Positions 7,677 to 17,059 of a stretch of 44,775 bases of DNA are shown one piece after another. Position numbers and translations under genes: made by a program. Below the pieces are notes generated by a model that was given only the letters and a program-made list of their open reading frames with translations, was not told the origin of the DNA and did not search any database. Position 1 is the first letter of the stretch. Each line of letters opens with the position of its first letter. This DNA comes from Bacteroidota bacterium (lineage in GTDB: Bacteria > Bacteroidota > Bacteroidia > Bacteroidales > JAAAOM01), in contig JAAAOM010000013.1 in assembly GCA_009908855.1 (NCBI GenBank), positions 1 through 44,775 of the forward strand. The letters are read 5' to 3'.

Positions 7677-8471
7677 ATGGAGAATCACACAGAAACAGAC
7701 CCTGTACAGATTAGAGAATCTGATCATTATCAGGAACAATACATGGAAGAATTTGTCGATAAGTGGGATGAACTGATCGATTGGGATGCCAGAGCCGAAG
7801 GTGAAGGTGAATTTTTTGTCAGAGAGCTAAAGAAAAGAAATGTAAAAAAGGTTCTTGATGTTGCTACAGGCACAGGCTATCACTCTGTGTTGTTAAAAAA
7901 GCATGGCATCGAAGTACATAGTGCCGATGGCAGCATGAATATGTTAAATAAGGCCTTTGCCAATGCGAGCAAAAGAGGGCATATATTGCGCACAATTCAT
8001 GCCGATTGGCGCTGGCTGAACCGCGACGTTCATGAGGATTACGATGCCGTGATTTGTTTGGGCAATTCATTCACCCATTTGTTTGAAGAACGCGACAGAC
8101 GTAAAGCACTGGCTGAATTTTATTCTGTCCTTAAATATGATGGTTTCTTAATCCTTGACCAACGGAATTATAATGCCATGTTGAAACACGGCTTTTCATC
8201 AAAGCATACTTATTACTATGCCGGCGACAATGTGAAGGCTGAACCGGAGCATTTGGATGAAGGCCTGGCCCGTTTTCGCTATGAATTTACGGATAAGTCC
8301 GTTTACCATTTAAACATGTTTCCGTTGGATGAAAAGTATACCAGAAGATTGATGAAAGAAGTTGGTTTTCAGAAAATACAGACTTATGGTGATTTTAAGG
8401 AAACTTACAAAGAAGATGAAGCCGACTTTTTGGTACATATTGCTGAAAAAAGTTATGATCAGGAAAAGTAG
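7677..8471 (+). CDS. Glycine/sarcosine N-methyltransferase (GSMT)
   Basis: A 264-residue SAM-dependent methyltransferase that should convert glycine to sarcosine and sarcosine to dimethylglycine, the first steps of betaine synthesis from glycine. Family features: the N-terminal FVDKWDELIDWDARAEGEGEFF (residues 27-48 region), SAM motif I VLDVATGTGY (59-68), an acidic end of strand 2 in SADGS, and DAVICLGNSFTHLF. Length matches bacterial GSMT, and no SDMT domain is fused, unlike the fusions known in some actinomycetes. The start is ATG 7677, the first codon in frame. SDMT follows after 24 bp with a strong ribosome binding site, so the two are co-transcribed. A 690-bp leader with a cobalamin riboswitch precedes it; whether the riboswitch controls it is open. 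The function call is strong because SDMT, ahcY and metK follow. Confidence 0.88.
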   Translation: MENHTETDPVQIRESDHYQEQYMEEFVDKWDELIDWDARAEGEGEFFVRELKKRNVKKVLDVATGTGYHSVLLKKHGIEVHSADGSMNMLNKAFANASKRGHILRTIHADWRWLNRDVHEDYDAVICLGNSFTHLFEERDRRKALAEFYSVLKYDGFLILDQRNYNAMLKHGFSSKHTYYYAGDNVKAEPEHLDEGLARFRYEFTDKSVYHLNMFPLDEKYTRRLMKEVGFQKIQTYGDFKETYKEDEADFLVHIAEKSYDQEK

Positions 8472-8483
8472 AAGAATAGAAAT

Positions 8484-8490
8484 AGGAGGA
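8484..8490 (+). promoter_or_regulatory. Strong Shine-Dalgarno for SDMT 2
   Basis: AGGAGGA ends 5 nt before ATG 8496. Such a complete anti-16S match is unusual in Bacteroidota, where most genes, including the neighbours here, lack one. It fixes the start and suggests high SDMT output. Confidence 0.7.
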
Positions 8491-8495
8491 ATTAT

Positions 8496-9335
8496 ATGAG
8501 TATAACCAAGGAAGATACTTTAGTTGATGTTACACAGAATTATTATGACAGCCCGGATGCCGATGAATTTTACTACAACGTTTGGGGTGGTGAAGATATC
8601 CATGTAGGGTTTTATAAAAATGAAACGGAACCTATAGCCGATGCCAGTCGCAGGACTGTTGAAACAATGGCTGATGCAATCAATAACCTGAATGCTGATT
8701 CAGTTATATTGGACATAGGTGCCGGTTACGGAGGAGCAGCACGTTTTTTAGCATCCAAATATGGGTGCAGAGTTGATTGTTTAAATCTGAGTGAAGCTGA
8801 GAATAAACGAAACATTGAGAAAAACAAAGAGGCAGGCCTCAATCATTTAATCAATGTTTACAATGGTAATTTTGAGGAATTACCTTTTAAAAATGAATCG
8901 TATGATATCGTTTGGTGTCAGGATTCAATATTACATAGCGGAGAAAAAGAAGTTGTATTTGCCGAAGCCTTCAGAGTACTTAAGAAGGACGGTGAATTCA
9001 TCTTTACAGACCCTATGCAGGCTGATGATACACAGACGGAAATATTAAAACCCGTTCTTGAACGAATCCACCTGAAAGAAATGGGTTCGGTTAAAAAGTA
9101 CAAGAGCTTTGTAAAAAATCTCGGACTTGAAGAAATTTCAATACGCGAAATGCCCGATCGCATAGCTCAACATTATGGAAGGGTTTTAAACGAACTAACC
9201 TCCCGTGAACAGGAACTGAAAGGAAAATTGAGTGAAGATTATATCTCACGAATGAAGAAAGGATTGCAGAATTGGGTGAAATTCGGAAACGAGGGTCATC
9301 TTAATTGGGGCATTCTTCACTTTAGAAAATCTTGA
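8496..9335 (+). CDS. Sarcosine/dimethylglycine N-methyltransferase (SDMT 2)
   Basis: A 279-residue SAM-dependent methyltransferase predicted to make betaine by methylating sarcosine and then dimethylglycine. It shows VWGGEDIHVG (29-38), SAM motif I ILDIGAGYGG (71-80), LNLSEAEN, CQDSILHSG and FTDPMQ (170-175). The ILHSG-type segment and WGGEDIHxG are typical of SDMT proteins. It is paralogous to the gene at 5680, with about half the residues shared by eye. The start is set by AGGAGGA at 8484. It is the downstream partner of GSMT, and the stop codon overlaps the promoter proposed for ahcY. Each methylation yields SAH, which the next gene removes, so this one is the better candidate for the true betaine-forming enzyme. 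Confidence 0.88.
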   Translation: MSITKEDTLVDVTQNYYDSPDADEFYYNVWGGEDIHVGFYKNETEPIADASRRTVETMADAINNLNADSVILDIGAGYGGAARFLASKYGCRVDCLNLSEAENKRNIEKNKEAGLNHLINVYNGNFEELPFKNESYDIVWCQDSILHSGEKEVVFAEAFRVLKKDGEFIFTDPMQADDTQTEILKPVLERIHLKEMGSVKKYKSFVKNLGLEEISIREMPDRIAQHYGRVLNELTSREQELKGKLSEDYISRMKKGLQNWVKFGNEGHLNWGILHFRKS

Positions 9336-9361
9336 TTTTCTTTTAGTTTTATTAATTTTGC
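9332..9361 (+). promoter_or_regulatory. Promoter of ahcY
   Basis: TTG at 9332-9334, 18 bp, then TAATTTTGC at 9353-9361, matching TAnnTTTG(C). The -33 element overlaps the last codons of SDMT 2. The start site would be near 9368, giving a ~47-nt leader before ATG 9415. ahcY can therefore be transcribed apart from the betaine genes as well as by read-through. Confidence 0.65.
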
Positions 9362-9414
9362 ATCAAATTTAATTATCGAGTAATAATAACCATTAAAAAA
9401 GGAATTGAAAAGAA

Positions 9415-10839
9415 ATGGACATTACTGAAACAAAAACTTTAGATCATAAAGTTAAAGATTTATCATTGGCTAGTTTCGGAAGAAAGGAAATTGAACTGGC
9501 TGAGAAAGAAATGCCTGGCCTTATGGCTATCAGGGACAAATATGCCGGCAGCAAGCCGCTGAAAGGCGCTAAAATTTCCGGCTCATTGCACATGACTATC
9601 CAAACGGCCGTATTGATAGAAACTCTTGTTGACCTGGGCGCTGAAGTGCGTTGGGCAAGCTGTAATATTTTTTCTACGCAGGACCATGCGGCCGCTGCAA
9701 TGGCCGAAGCCGGTGTAGCTGTTTTTGCCTGGAAAGGTATGACATTGAAAGAATACTGGTGGTGTACACAACAGGCCCTTACATTTCCTGACGGAAGTGG
9801 ACCAGACCTGATTGTAGATGACGGTGGCGATGCCACTATGATGATTCACAAAGGTGTTGAAGCGGAAAAAGACCCTTCAATCCTTGATAAGGATTATCCT
9901 GATGAGGGAGAGGATTTCCATGAATTATTGGCAATTCTTAAAGAATCATTAACCGAAAATCCGCAAAAGTGGACCAAAGTAGCACAAAACTGTAAAGGAG
10001 TTTCCGAGGAAACTACAACAGGTGTTCACCGTCTGTATCAAATGCGGGACAAAGGACAATTATTATTCCCGGCTATTAATGTAAACGACTCCGTTACAAA
10101 ATCTAAATTCGATAACCTGTACGGATGTCGCGAATCATTGGCCGATGGAATTAAGCGTGCTACTGATGTGATGGTAGCTGGAAAAGTAGTGGTTGTTTGT
10201 GGTTATGGTGACGTTGGTAAAGGATCTGCTCAATCAATGCGTGGATTCGGTGCCCGCGTTATAGTAACTGAAATTGATCCTATCTGTGCGCTTCAGGCTG
10301 CCATGGAAGGTTTTGAAGTGAAAACTGTTGAAGATGTAGTGGACGAGGCTGATATTTTTGTTACCACAACCGGTAATAAAGATGTGATTACGGCTGAACA
10401 CATGTCTAAAATGAAAGACCACGCCATTGTTTGTAACATTGGCCACTTCGACAATGAGATACAGGTAGCTAAACTGGAAAACTGGCCTGGTGTACGTAAA
10501 GTAACCGTAAAACCACAGGTTGATCAGTTCTATTTCGAGGATGGTCATTCAATTATTCTATTGGCCGAAGGTCGTCTTGTTAACCTCGGTTGTGCAACCG
10601 GTCACCCATCATTTGTGATGAGTAATTCATTCAGTAACCAAACATTGGCACAATTAGACCTTTGGGAGAATGAATTTAAAGTGGGCGTTTACACCTTGTC
10701 TAAAAAATTAGATGAAGAGGTGGCAGCCGCACACCTTGAGCAATTGGGTGTGAAGCTTACAAAACTTACCAAAGAACAGTCTGAATATATCGGACTACCC
10801 ATTGAAGGGCCTTATAAGCCTGAACATTATCGTTATTAA
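9415..10839 (+). CDS. ahcY: S-adenosylhomocysteine hydrolase
   Basis: A 474-residue NAD-dependent enzyme that splits S-adenosylhomocysteine into adenosine and homocysteine, relieving product inhibition of methyltransferases. Visible: [20 protein letters not shown] (56-75), [14 protein letters not shown], the NAD-binding [13 protein letters not shown] (258-270) with glycines 263-268, GHFDNEIQ, and the conserved C-terminus KPEHYRY. Length and the insertion around residues 150-190 fit the long bacterial form. It follows GSMT/SDMT and precedes metK, closing a methyl cycle except for methionine synthase, which is not in the window. It has its own promoter at 9332-9361. A strong hairpin follows at 10870-10900. 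Confidence 0.97.
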   Translation: MDITETKTLDHKVKDLSLASFGRKEIELAEKEMPGLMAIRDKYAGSKPLKGAKISGSLHMTIQTAVLIETLVDLGAEVRWASCNIFSTQDHAAAAMAEAGVAVFAWKGMTLKEYWWCTQQALTFPDGSGPDLIVDDGGDATMMIHKGVEAEKDPSILDKDYPDEGEDFHELLAILKESLTENPQKWTKVAQNCKGVSEETTTGVHRLYQMRDKGQLLFPAINVNDSVTKSKFDNLYGCRESLADGIKRATDVMVAGKVVVVCGYGDVGKGSAQSMRGFGARVIVTEIDPICALQAAMEGFEVKTVEDVVDEADIFVTTTGNKDVITAEHMSKMKDHAIVCNIGHFDNEIQVAKLENWPGVRKVTVKPQVDQFYFEDGHSIILLAEGRLVNLGCATGHPSFVMSNSFSNQTLAQLDLWENEFKVGVYTLSKKLDEEVAAAHLEQLGVKLTKLTKEQSEYIGLPIEGPYKPEHYRY

Positions 10840-10869
10840 TACGAATTAATATCATAAGATATTCATCTA

Positions 10870-10900
10870 TTTGCCGAACACGCTTTTGCGGTTCGGCAAA
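10870..10900 (+). terminator. Strong hairpin between ahcY and metK
   Basis: TTTGCCGAAC (10870-10879) and GTTCGGCAAA (10891-10900) are perfect inverted repeats. The inner CGC/GCG extends the stem to 13 bp around a TTTT loop with one bulged A. The following TTATTGATAA is a poor T-tract, so it may attenuate or stabilise the transcript more than end it. Confidence 0.55.
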
Positions 10901-10944
10901 TTATTGATAAAACATTATTAATTAATAAATTAAAAAGAATAACT

Positions 10945-12216
10945 ATGTCATATTTGTATACATCAGAATCCGTTTCTGAAGGACATCCTGACAAAGTGAG
11001 TGATCAGATATCCGATGCTGTATTGGATGCGATCCTGGCGCAGGATTCTTCATCAAAATGTGCGTGTGAAACATTTGTAACTACTGGTCTTGCACTGGTA
11101 GGTGGTGAGATTAAAACCAATGCGGTTATTGACGTACAAAAAATTGTACGTGAAGTAATTCGCAAAATTGGCTATACCAAAGCCGAATATAAATTCGAAG
11201 CCGACTCTTGCAGTGTGCTAAATGCACTCCATGAGCAGTCCTCTGACATTCGTCAGGGAGTTGACCGCGGTAACGACGAAGAGCAGGGCGCCGGCGACCA
11301 GGGTATGATGTTTGGTTATGCAACCAACGAAACTGAAAACTTCATGCCATTGCCTGTTGACCTTTCACACCGTATTCTTTTAATCCTTTCACAAATTCGC
11401 AAAGAAGGTAAGGAGATGACATACCTGGCTCCTGACTCAAAAGCCCAGGTAACTGTTGAGTACGATGAAGACCATAATCCGGTTAAAATAGATACCATTG
11501 TTGTATCTACCCAGCATGATGATTTTGACAGCGATGATAAGATGCTTGCTAAGATCAAGGAAGATGTAATTAAAATTCTCATTCCTAAAGTAAAAGCAAC
11601 TTATCCTGAAAGGGTTCAGAAACTCTTTCACCGTGAAATTAATTATCACGTGAATCCTACCGGTAAATTTGTGATTGGCGGTCCTCACGGTGATGCAGGA
11701 CTTACAGGTCGTAAAATTATTGTTGACACTTACGGTGGCCGTGGTGCACACGGTGGTGGTGCTTTCTCAGGAAAGGATTCATCTAAAGTAGACCGTTCAG
11801 CTGCTTATGCAGCCCGTCACATTGCCAAGAATTTGGTAGCTGCCGGTGTATCCGACAGAGCAGAGGTGCAGCTTGCTTATGCAATTGGTGTGGCGCAGCC
11901 AGTGAGTGTACACGTCAATACTTTCGGAACATCCAAAGTAGGTACGGATGCAGAAATAAGTGCTAAAATTGCTGATATTTTTGATGTTCGTCCCGGTGCC
12001 ATTGTAAACCGTCTTGGACTTCGTAAGCCTATTTTCTCTGACACAGCTGCTTACGGACACATGGGTAGAAATCCCGAAGTGAAAGAAGTAACTTTTGGAG
12101 ATAAGAAAATGACCATTGAAACATTTACATGGGAAAAACTTGATTATGTTGATAAAGTTAGAGATGCATTTGGTATCACTGCTGATAAGTTTTCCATGAG
12201 TGAAATGCAGAACTAA
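10945..12216 (+). CDS. metK: S-adenosylmethionine synthetase
   Basis: A 423-residue methionine adenosyltransferase making SAM from methionine and ATP. Signature regions: [19 protein letters not shown] (residues 11-29), [12 protein letters not shown], and the glycine-rich [15 protein letters not shown], which binds phosphate. It is longer than the ~385-residue proteobacterial enzyme, as is usual in Bacteroidota. ATG 10945 gives the normal N-terminus. It supplies the SAM consumed by GSMT and SDMT; three molecules are needed for each betaine, which explains the placement. It ends at a bidirectional terminator facing a convergent histidine kinase gene. No SAM riboswitch was recognised upstream. 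Confidence 0.97.
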   Translation: MSYLYTSESVSEGHPDKVSDQISDAVLDAILAQDSSSKCACETFVTTGLALVGGEIKTNAVIDVQKIVREVIRKIGYTKAEYKFEADSCSVLNALHEQSSDIRQGVDRGNDEEQGAGDQGMMFGYATNETENFMPLPVDLSHRILLILSQIRKEGKEMTYLAPDSKAQVTVEYDEDHNPVKIDTIVVSTQHDDFDSDDKMLAKIKEDVIKILIPKVKATYPERVQKLFHREINYHVNPTGKFVIGGPHGDAGLTGRKIIVDTYGGRGAHGGGAFSGKDSSKVDRSAAYAARHIAKNLVAAGVSDRAEVQLAYAIGVAQPVSVHVNTFGTSKVGTDAEISAKIADIFDVRPGAIVNRLGLRKPIFSDTAAYGHMGRNPEVKEVTFGDKKMTIETFTWEKLDYVDKVRDAFGITADKFSMSEMQN

Positions 12217-12235
12217 TATATACGTTCATTAGATC

Positions 12236-12265
12236 AAAAAAAACCCGGTTATGCCGGGTTTTTTT
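12236..12265. terminator. Bidirectional rho-independent terminator
   Basis: An A-run and CCCGG (12236-12248) pair with CCGGG and a T-run (12254-12265) around a TTATG loop. The T-runs on both strands fit termination of metK (+) and of the convergent kinase gene (-), whose stop codon overlaps the right edge. Confidence 0.88.
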
Positions 12266-14519
12266 ATAGGTATTTGTGCAGGATTTTATTCAGAGATTCC
12301 CGCTGAATGGGTTTGCTTATTATGTCCGTACATCCCGATTCTATAATCAACTTTTTATCATTGGGCATGGCATAGGCAGTTTGAGCGATAATAGGGATAT
12401 CTGCATTTTTTTTACGAATTGATTTGGTGGCCTCCCGGCCATTCATGCCGGGCATGCGAATATCCATTAAAATGAGGTCGATCTGTTCGTTGTTGTTGAA
12501 CAATTCAATGGTTTCCAGTCCATTGCGTGCTCTTATAAGGTTTATCTGGTATGCCTTTAAGTATTGCTGTAATAATTCAAAACTTTCATCTATATCTTCG
12601 GCAACCAAAATGGATTTATGCTTAAAATTGTCGGTTTGTAATTTATTTAAGCCGGGTTCAATATCTTTCTGTCCAGTTTTGTAGGGTATGGTAAACCGAA
12701 ATGTCGATCCCTCTCCCTTTACTGATTCCACATAAATCTCACCACCCATGAGCTGTACCAGTCCTTTGCATATTGGTAAGCCCAATCCATTTCCGCCAAG
12801 CGCTTTGGTTAACACAATTTCTTCCTGTCTGAAACGCTCAAATATAGCTGTTTGCATATTTTCTGCTATTCCCATTCCCGAATCTTTTACCCGGAAATGG
12901 ATAAAACCATTATCAATCGTACAACCAATTTCAATGAATCCTGACTCGGTGAATTTTTCGGCGTTGGTAATCAGGTTTAAAAGTATTTGATAAATACGTT
13001 CTTTATCTCCGATAATTGTTGAATTTTCCGGGAGATTATAGTGGAGGACGGTTTTTATATCCTTTTGTTTGCTTTTTACCTGCTCTTCCAATAATACGCC
13101 TGCCTCCTCCATTAACAGGCTCAGAGAGAATTCCGATTCGATAATTTCCAGCTGTTGGGTTTCAATACGCGATATATCCAGCAAGTCGTCAATTATACGT
13201 AATAACTGATCGCTGCTTGTTTTGATGATATTTATGTATTTTTCTTTTTGTTGACGTGGAAGGTTGTCTTGACCCAACATACCTGAAAATCCGAGAATAC
13301 CGTTCATGGGTGTTCTGATTTCATGCGATATATTGGCCAGAAATGCACTTTTTAGTTTATCACTTAGCTCGGCTTTTTCTTTTTGCTCAATTAATTCTGC
13401 TTCTTTAGCTTTGCGCTCTCTGATGTCCCGACATATTGATATCACCAGGTTTTCTCCTCTTAATTCTAAATAATGGCTGCTTACTTCCACATCAATAAGT
13501 GTATTGTATTTGGATTTAAACAGTACTTCAAACAGGTAATGTCCGTTTGAACGGATGTTTTGTGTAATGGAAGGTGATATTTCTGCCACTTCATCGGGGC
13601 TAATATCAAGAATGGTTCGTTGCAATAATTCGTCTTTAGTAAAACCCAGTAAATTGCAGGCTGCCTCATTGGTTTCAAGAATAAGTCCGGGTTTATCATC
13701 CGGTTGCAATTGATGCACAAAAACAGCATCACTTAAATTATCAAACAGGTTACGGTATTTATATTCGCTTTCTGCTACTTTTTTACGGGTAACCTCCAAT
13801 TCATCGTAATAATGTTTTAGCTTTTCAAGATTTTCTTTTAGCTGAATATTTACATCATTTAATTCTTCATTGGTAGAAAGATATTCTTCATTCAGTGTTT
13901 CGTATTCGTTTCGCTGTTCGGTAATTCTTTGGAGGTTCTTTTTTTCACTGGTAATATTAATAGCAACAATTAAACCGCCTAATTTTTTATTATTAGCATC
14001 TAAAAATGGCACCCCTCTAAGTTCAATCCATTCGTTATCCAGTTCAAATTGCTCCAGCAGGTTATTACCATTGAGGACTTCGCGATACCATGGCTTTAAA
14101 TATTTTTTAATTTCTTTATTGATTTTAACGTCTCTGAAGTTTTTACCAAGTACATCCGCTGGTGATAATCCGTGTTTTTTCATGGCTGTACCCTGGGCAA
14201 GTAAAAAATTCATGTCATCATCGATAATATACACATCTATATCAGGTATGTTTTTAATGACCTGATTGGCCAAAATATCCTGTGCATTTAATAACCTCAG
14301 GGTGTTTTGTTGTTTGGTAAGTGCGCGCAGAACCAGTAAATATAGTAATATTGCCGTACCTGTAACATAAAACCAGCCTTTATAGGTTTGTAGCTGTGTT
14401 ACTTTTTCTGCATCATTGGTGAAGAAATACAATATGTAATCGGAGGTATAAATCCAGACGAAACCAACAGATGCATAGATAACAGCAATCTTTATGGCTG
14501 ATTTTATGATGGCTGGCAT
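12264..14519 (-). CDS. Hybrid sensor histidine kinase (PAS-PAS-HisKA-HATPase-REC)
   Basis: A 751-residue membrane-bound hybrid kinase. Two N-terminal membrane helices (about 7-24 and 48-66) flank a very short external loop, so sensing is probably by the cytoplasmic PAS domains (about 85-195 and 255-370), which are separated by a coiled coil (~200-250). The HisKA phospho-acceptor is H399 in ANISHEIRTP. The HATPase has the N-box near 511-524, DSGMGI (546-551) and GGNGLGL (575-581). The C-terminal receiver has D686 in LMDIRMP and K736 in SKP. All catalytic residues are present. It stands alone, convergent with metK, with no partner DNA-binding regulator beside it; output presumably passes to a distant partner. 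The signal is unknown. Confidence 0.92.
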   Translation of the reverse strand: MPAIIKSAIKIAVIYASVGFVWIYTSDYILYFFTNDAEKVTQLQTYKGWFYVTGTAILLYLLVLRALTKQQNTLRLLNAQDILANQVIKNIPDIDVYIIDDDMNFLLAQGTAMKKHGLSPADVLGKNFRDVKINKEIKKYLKPWYREVLNGNNLLEQFELDNEWIELRGVPFLDANNKKLGGLIVAINITSEKKNLQRITEQRNEYETLNEEYLSTNEELNDVNIQLKENLEKLKHYYDELEVTRKKVAESEYKYRNLFDNLSDAVFVHQLQPDDKPGLILETNEAACNLLGFTKDELLQRTILDISPDEVAEISPSITQNIRSNGHYLFEVLFKSKYNTLIDVEVSSHYLELRGENLVISICRDIRERKAKEAELIEQKEKAELSDKLKSAFLANISHEIRTPMNGILGFSGMLGQDNLPRQQKEKYINIIKTSSDQLLRIIDDLLDISRIETQQLEIIESEFSLSLLMEEAGVLLEEQVKSKQKDIKTVLHYNLPENSTIIGDKERIYQILLNLITNAEKFTESGFIEIGCTIDNGFIHFRVKDSGMGIAENMQTAIFERFRQEEIVLTKALGGNGLGLPICKGLVQLMGGEIYVESVKGEGSTFRFTIPYKTGQKDIEPGLNKLQTDNFKHKSILVAEDIDESFELLQQYLKAYQINLIRARNGLETIELFNNNEQIDLILMDIRMPGMNGREATKSIRKKNADIPIIAQTAYAMPNDKKLIIESGCTDIISKPIQRESLNKILHKYL

Positions 14520-14681
14520 GAAAGAGGATTTAGTTTTTTGTTATAATTAAATTTCAGCATTTATTGTGATAAAAACAACGTTTCACATATTATTATTTTT
14601 TTTGGCAAGTAATCTGGATACGCCTATTTTGTTATTTCGCGGTAAAAGATAGGTTGGGTAATCTGCGGTAGTAACTGAGAT

Positions 14682-14715
14682 AAAAAAAAAGCCCTGATCA
14701 AAAAAAATCAGGGCT
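14682..14715 (-). terminator. Terminator of the hydrogenase operon
   Basis: On the minus strand, AGCCCTGAT pairs perfectly with ATCAGGGCT (plus-strand arms 14690-14698 and 14707-14715), followed by a run of eight T. It lies 42 bp beyond the last hydrogenase gene. Confidence 0.88.
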
Positions 14716-14756
14716 GTCTCAATATCCGTTATTGTTATAATACTGTATTCATAGTG

Positions 14757-15245
14757 TTATTGGTATTCTTCCAGTATTCCTTTGATCATTTCAGGAGCTA
14801 CTCTTCCATAGGTTTTATCGCCCACCATTACCACCGGTGCAAGCCCGCAGGCGCCTACACACCGTAAACAATTTATGGAGAATTTACCGTCGGCTGTTGT
14901 TTCACCAACTTCTATTTCCAATACTTTTTTCAGTTCGTCAAGTACTTTATCCGCTCCTCTTACATAACATGCTGTTCCGGTGCAAAGGGATATTGGATGT
15001 TCTCCTTTCGGTATCATGGTAAAGTAAGAGTAAAAGGTCACTACTCCGTAAACTTTAGCCACTGAAACATTTAACCCCTGCGCAACCACTTCCTGCACTT
15101 CAGCAGGCAGGTATCCAAAGGTGTTTTGGGTTTTGTGCAGAACATTTATGAGTTCGCCACCGTTATTATCAAATTCGGCGCATATTGTTTTGATTTTTTG
15201 AACATCGCTTTCTTTCAGTTCAACTTTTACCTGATCTTGTGTCAT
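14757..15245 (-). CDS. hndA: NuoE-like [2Fe-2S] subunit of trimeric [FeFe] hydrogenase (HydC/HndA)
   Basis: A 162-residue thioredoxin-fold [2Fe-2S] protein of the NuoE family. The cluster ligands are visible as C88 and C93 (CTGTACYVRG) and C129 and C133 (CVGACG). In NAD(P)-linked and bifurcating [FeFe] hydrogenases this small subunit relays electrons in the cytoplasm between the flavin subunit and the catalytic subunit. It is the last gene of the hydrogenase operon, 24 bp after hndD and followed by a strong terminator. No Nuo membrane genes are near, so a complex I role is unlikely. Confidence 0.92.
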   Translation of the reverse strand: MTQDQVKVELKESDVQKIKTICAEFDNNGGELINVLHKTQNTFGYLPAEVQEVVAQGLNVSVAKVYGVVTFYSYFTMIPKGEHPISLCTGTACYVRGADKVLDELKKVLEIEVGETTADGKFSINCLRCVGACGLAPVVMVGDKTYGRVAPEMIKGILEEYQ

Positions 15246-15269
15246 ATTCTATTAATTTAAACAGATATA

Positions 15270-17045
15270 TTACTGAATATAAATTACTTTCTTGCTTCTG
15301 TTGATATAATTGGTATGCAGCAAATGATGCGCCTTTTCGCTCATTGGCTTGCCCAAAAACTCTTCGTATAATTTGATTATTGAAGGGTTTTCATGCGATT
15401 TTCTTAACACTTTATTGCCATCTTCTTTATAAATGGCTTCCATGCGCTTAGCAAGTATGGATAAATCGGCATGATGTAATGGTTGACCACCACCGCCGAT
15501 ACAACCACCGGGACAGGCCATAATTTCAATGGCATGGAATTCGCTTTCGCCTTTTTGAATTTTTTCAAGTAACTCCCTGGCATGACCTAATCCATGAGCA
15601 ATACCGATATTTACGGGAAACCCGTCAAAATCGATGGTTGCCTGCCTAATGCCTTGCATACCGCGTAATTCGTGAAAATCAACCTTAGGTAATTTTTTAT
15701 TTGTGTGCAGTTCATAAGCCGTGCGCACAGCGGCTTCAATAACCCCGCCGGTTGTTCCGAAAATCACACCTGCACCGGTCGATTCGCCCATAGGAGCATC
15801 AAACTCTTCATCGGATAAAGACATAAAATCAATATTTGCTCTTTTGATCAATGCTGCCAATTCGCGTGTGCTGATGGAATAATCGACATCTGGGTTACCA
15901 TCCACTTTGAATTCCTCACGCTGGCATTCATACTTTTTAGCCAGGCATGGCATAATGGATACTACTACCAGGTCTTCTCTTTTCACATTAATTTTATCGG
16001 CAAAATACGTTTTGGCAATGGCACCAAACATTTGCTGTGGCGACTTGGCTGTTGAGGGAACATCCAGCAAATCGGTGAATTGTTGCTCAAAAAAGTTCAC
16101 CCAACCCGGGCAACAGGATGTTAAAATGGGCAATTTTACCGATTTATCGCCTGCCAGGTGTTTAGACAACCGATTTAGAATTTCAGTGCCTTCTTCCATA
16201 ATGGTAAGGTCGGCAGCAAAATCAGTGTCGAACACATAGTTAAAACCCAATTCCCTTAAGGCTGCGGTCATTTTGCCGGTTACCAGTGTTCCGGGTTTTA
16301 AGTCAAAACATTCCCCCAGGGCCGCGCGTACAGCCGGTGCGGTTTGCACGATTACTGTCTTATTCGGATTTGCCAGATCGCGAATCAATTTATTGGTATG
16401 GTCAACCTCGGTAAGGGCACCGGTAGGGCATACAGCAACACATTGTCCGCAATAAGTACAGGTTGAGTGTTCCAGATCCATTTGAAAAGCAGGTGCCACA
16501 ACGGAATTAAATCCCCGATTGATGGCCGATAATGCGCCGACAGTTTGAAAATCATTGCACATCGTTTCGCAACGGCGACAAACGATACATTTATCCATAT
16601 CACGGATAATGGAGGGGGAAAAGTCTTCTTTGTACCTCGATATTTCACATCCTTCGTAAGGTGTTTCGCGAATACCGAACCGGATGGCCATGTTTTGTAA
16701 GTCGCAATTACCCGATTTGGCACAGGATAAACAATCCTTTGGGTGGTCAGAAAGAATAAGTGACAAAACAGTCCTTCGGGCGTTCAATACACGCACCGAA
16801 TTTGTACGTATTACCATACCATCAGCCACTTCTGTAGCACAGGCCGGCGCCAGATTTCTTCTGCCTTCTACTTCTACCGAACACACACGGCATCCGCCGG
16901 GTTTGTGATTCACGTTTATATCATCCAGATGCATATAGCATAGTGTGGGAATATCAATGCCTACCTTTTTGGCAGCTTCCAACAATGTAGAACCTTGCTC
17001 TACCTTTACTTCCTTTTTATCTATAGTAAGTTTTATCTTGGTCAT
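15270..17045 (-). CDS. hndD: [FeFe] hydrogenase catalytic subunit (HydA/HndD)
   Basis: A 591-residue cytoplasmic catalytic subunit that reduces protons to H2. From the N-terminus: a [2Fe-2S] domain (C36, C47, C50, C69 region), a His-Cys [4Fe-4S] motif (HPKDCLSCAKSGNC, ~101-114), two [4Fe-4S] ferredoxin motifs (CIVCRRCETMC ~153-163, CTYCGQCVAVC ~196-206) and the H-cluster domain. All three H-cluster motifs are intact: TSCCPGW (C311, C312), MPCLAKK (C367) and MACPGGCIGGGGQP (C511, C515). This layout is that of the M3 type found in trimeric, electron-bifurcating or NAD(P)-reducing hydrogenases. It is flanked by the NuoF-like and NuoE-like partners. The HydE/F/G maturases are not in the window. 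The likely role is disposal of fermentation electrons as H2. Confidence 0.96.
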   Translation of the reverse strand: MTKIKLTIDKKEVKVEQGSTLLEAAKKVGIDIPTLCYMHLDDINVNHKPGGCRVCSVEVEGRRNLAPACATEVADGMVIRTNSVRVLNARRTVLSLILSDHPKDCLSCAKSGNCDLQNMAIRFGIRETPYEGCEISRYKEDFSPSIIRDMDKCIVCRRCETMCNDFQTVGALSAINRGFNSVVAPAFQMDLEHSTCTYCGQCVAVCPTGALTEVDHTNKLIRDLANPNKTVIVQTAPAVRAALGECFDLKPGTLVTGKMTAALRELGFNYVFDTDFAADLTIMEEGTEILNRLSKHLAGDKSVKLPILTSCCPGWVNFFEQQFTDLLDVPSTAKSPQQMFGAIAKTYFADKINVKREDLVVVSIMPCLAKKYECQREEFKVDGNPDVDYSISTRELAALIKRANIDFMSLSDEEFDAPMGESTGAGVIFGTTGGVIEAAVRTAYELHTNKKLPKVDFHELRGMQGIRQATIDFDGFPVNIGIAHGLGHARELLEKIQKGESEFHAIEIMACPGGCIGGGGQPLHHADLSILAKRMEAIYKEDGNKVLRKSHENPSIIKLYEEFLGKPMSEKAHHLLHTNYINRSKKVIYIQ

Positions 17046-17059
17046 AGCTTATGTTTTAA

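Noticed and set aside
10870..10900. SAM or SAH riboswitch ahead of metK
   Set aside because: Only a simple 13-bp hairpin is present, without conserved junctions of known SAM or SAH riboswitches, and the spacer is only 105 bp.
1..12216. Corrinoid-binding protein gene
   Set aside because: I looked for a DxHxxG-bearing B12-binding domain among the genes in this block and found none; it is presumably upstream of the window.
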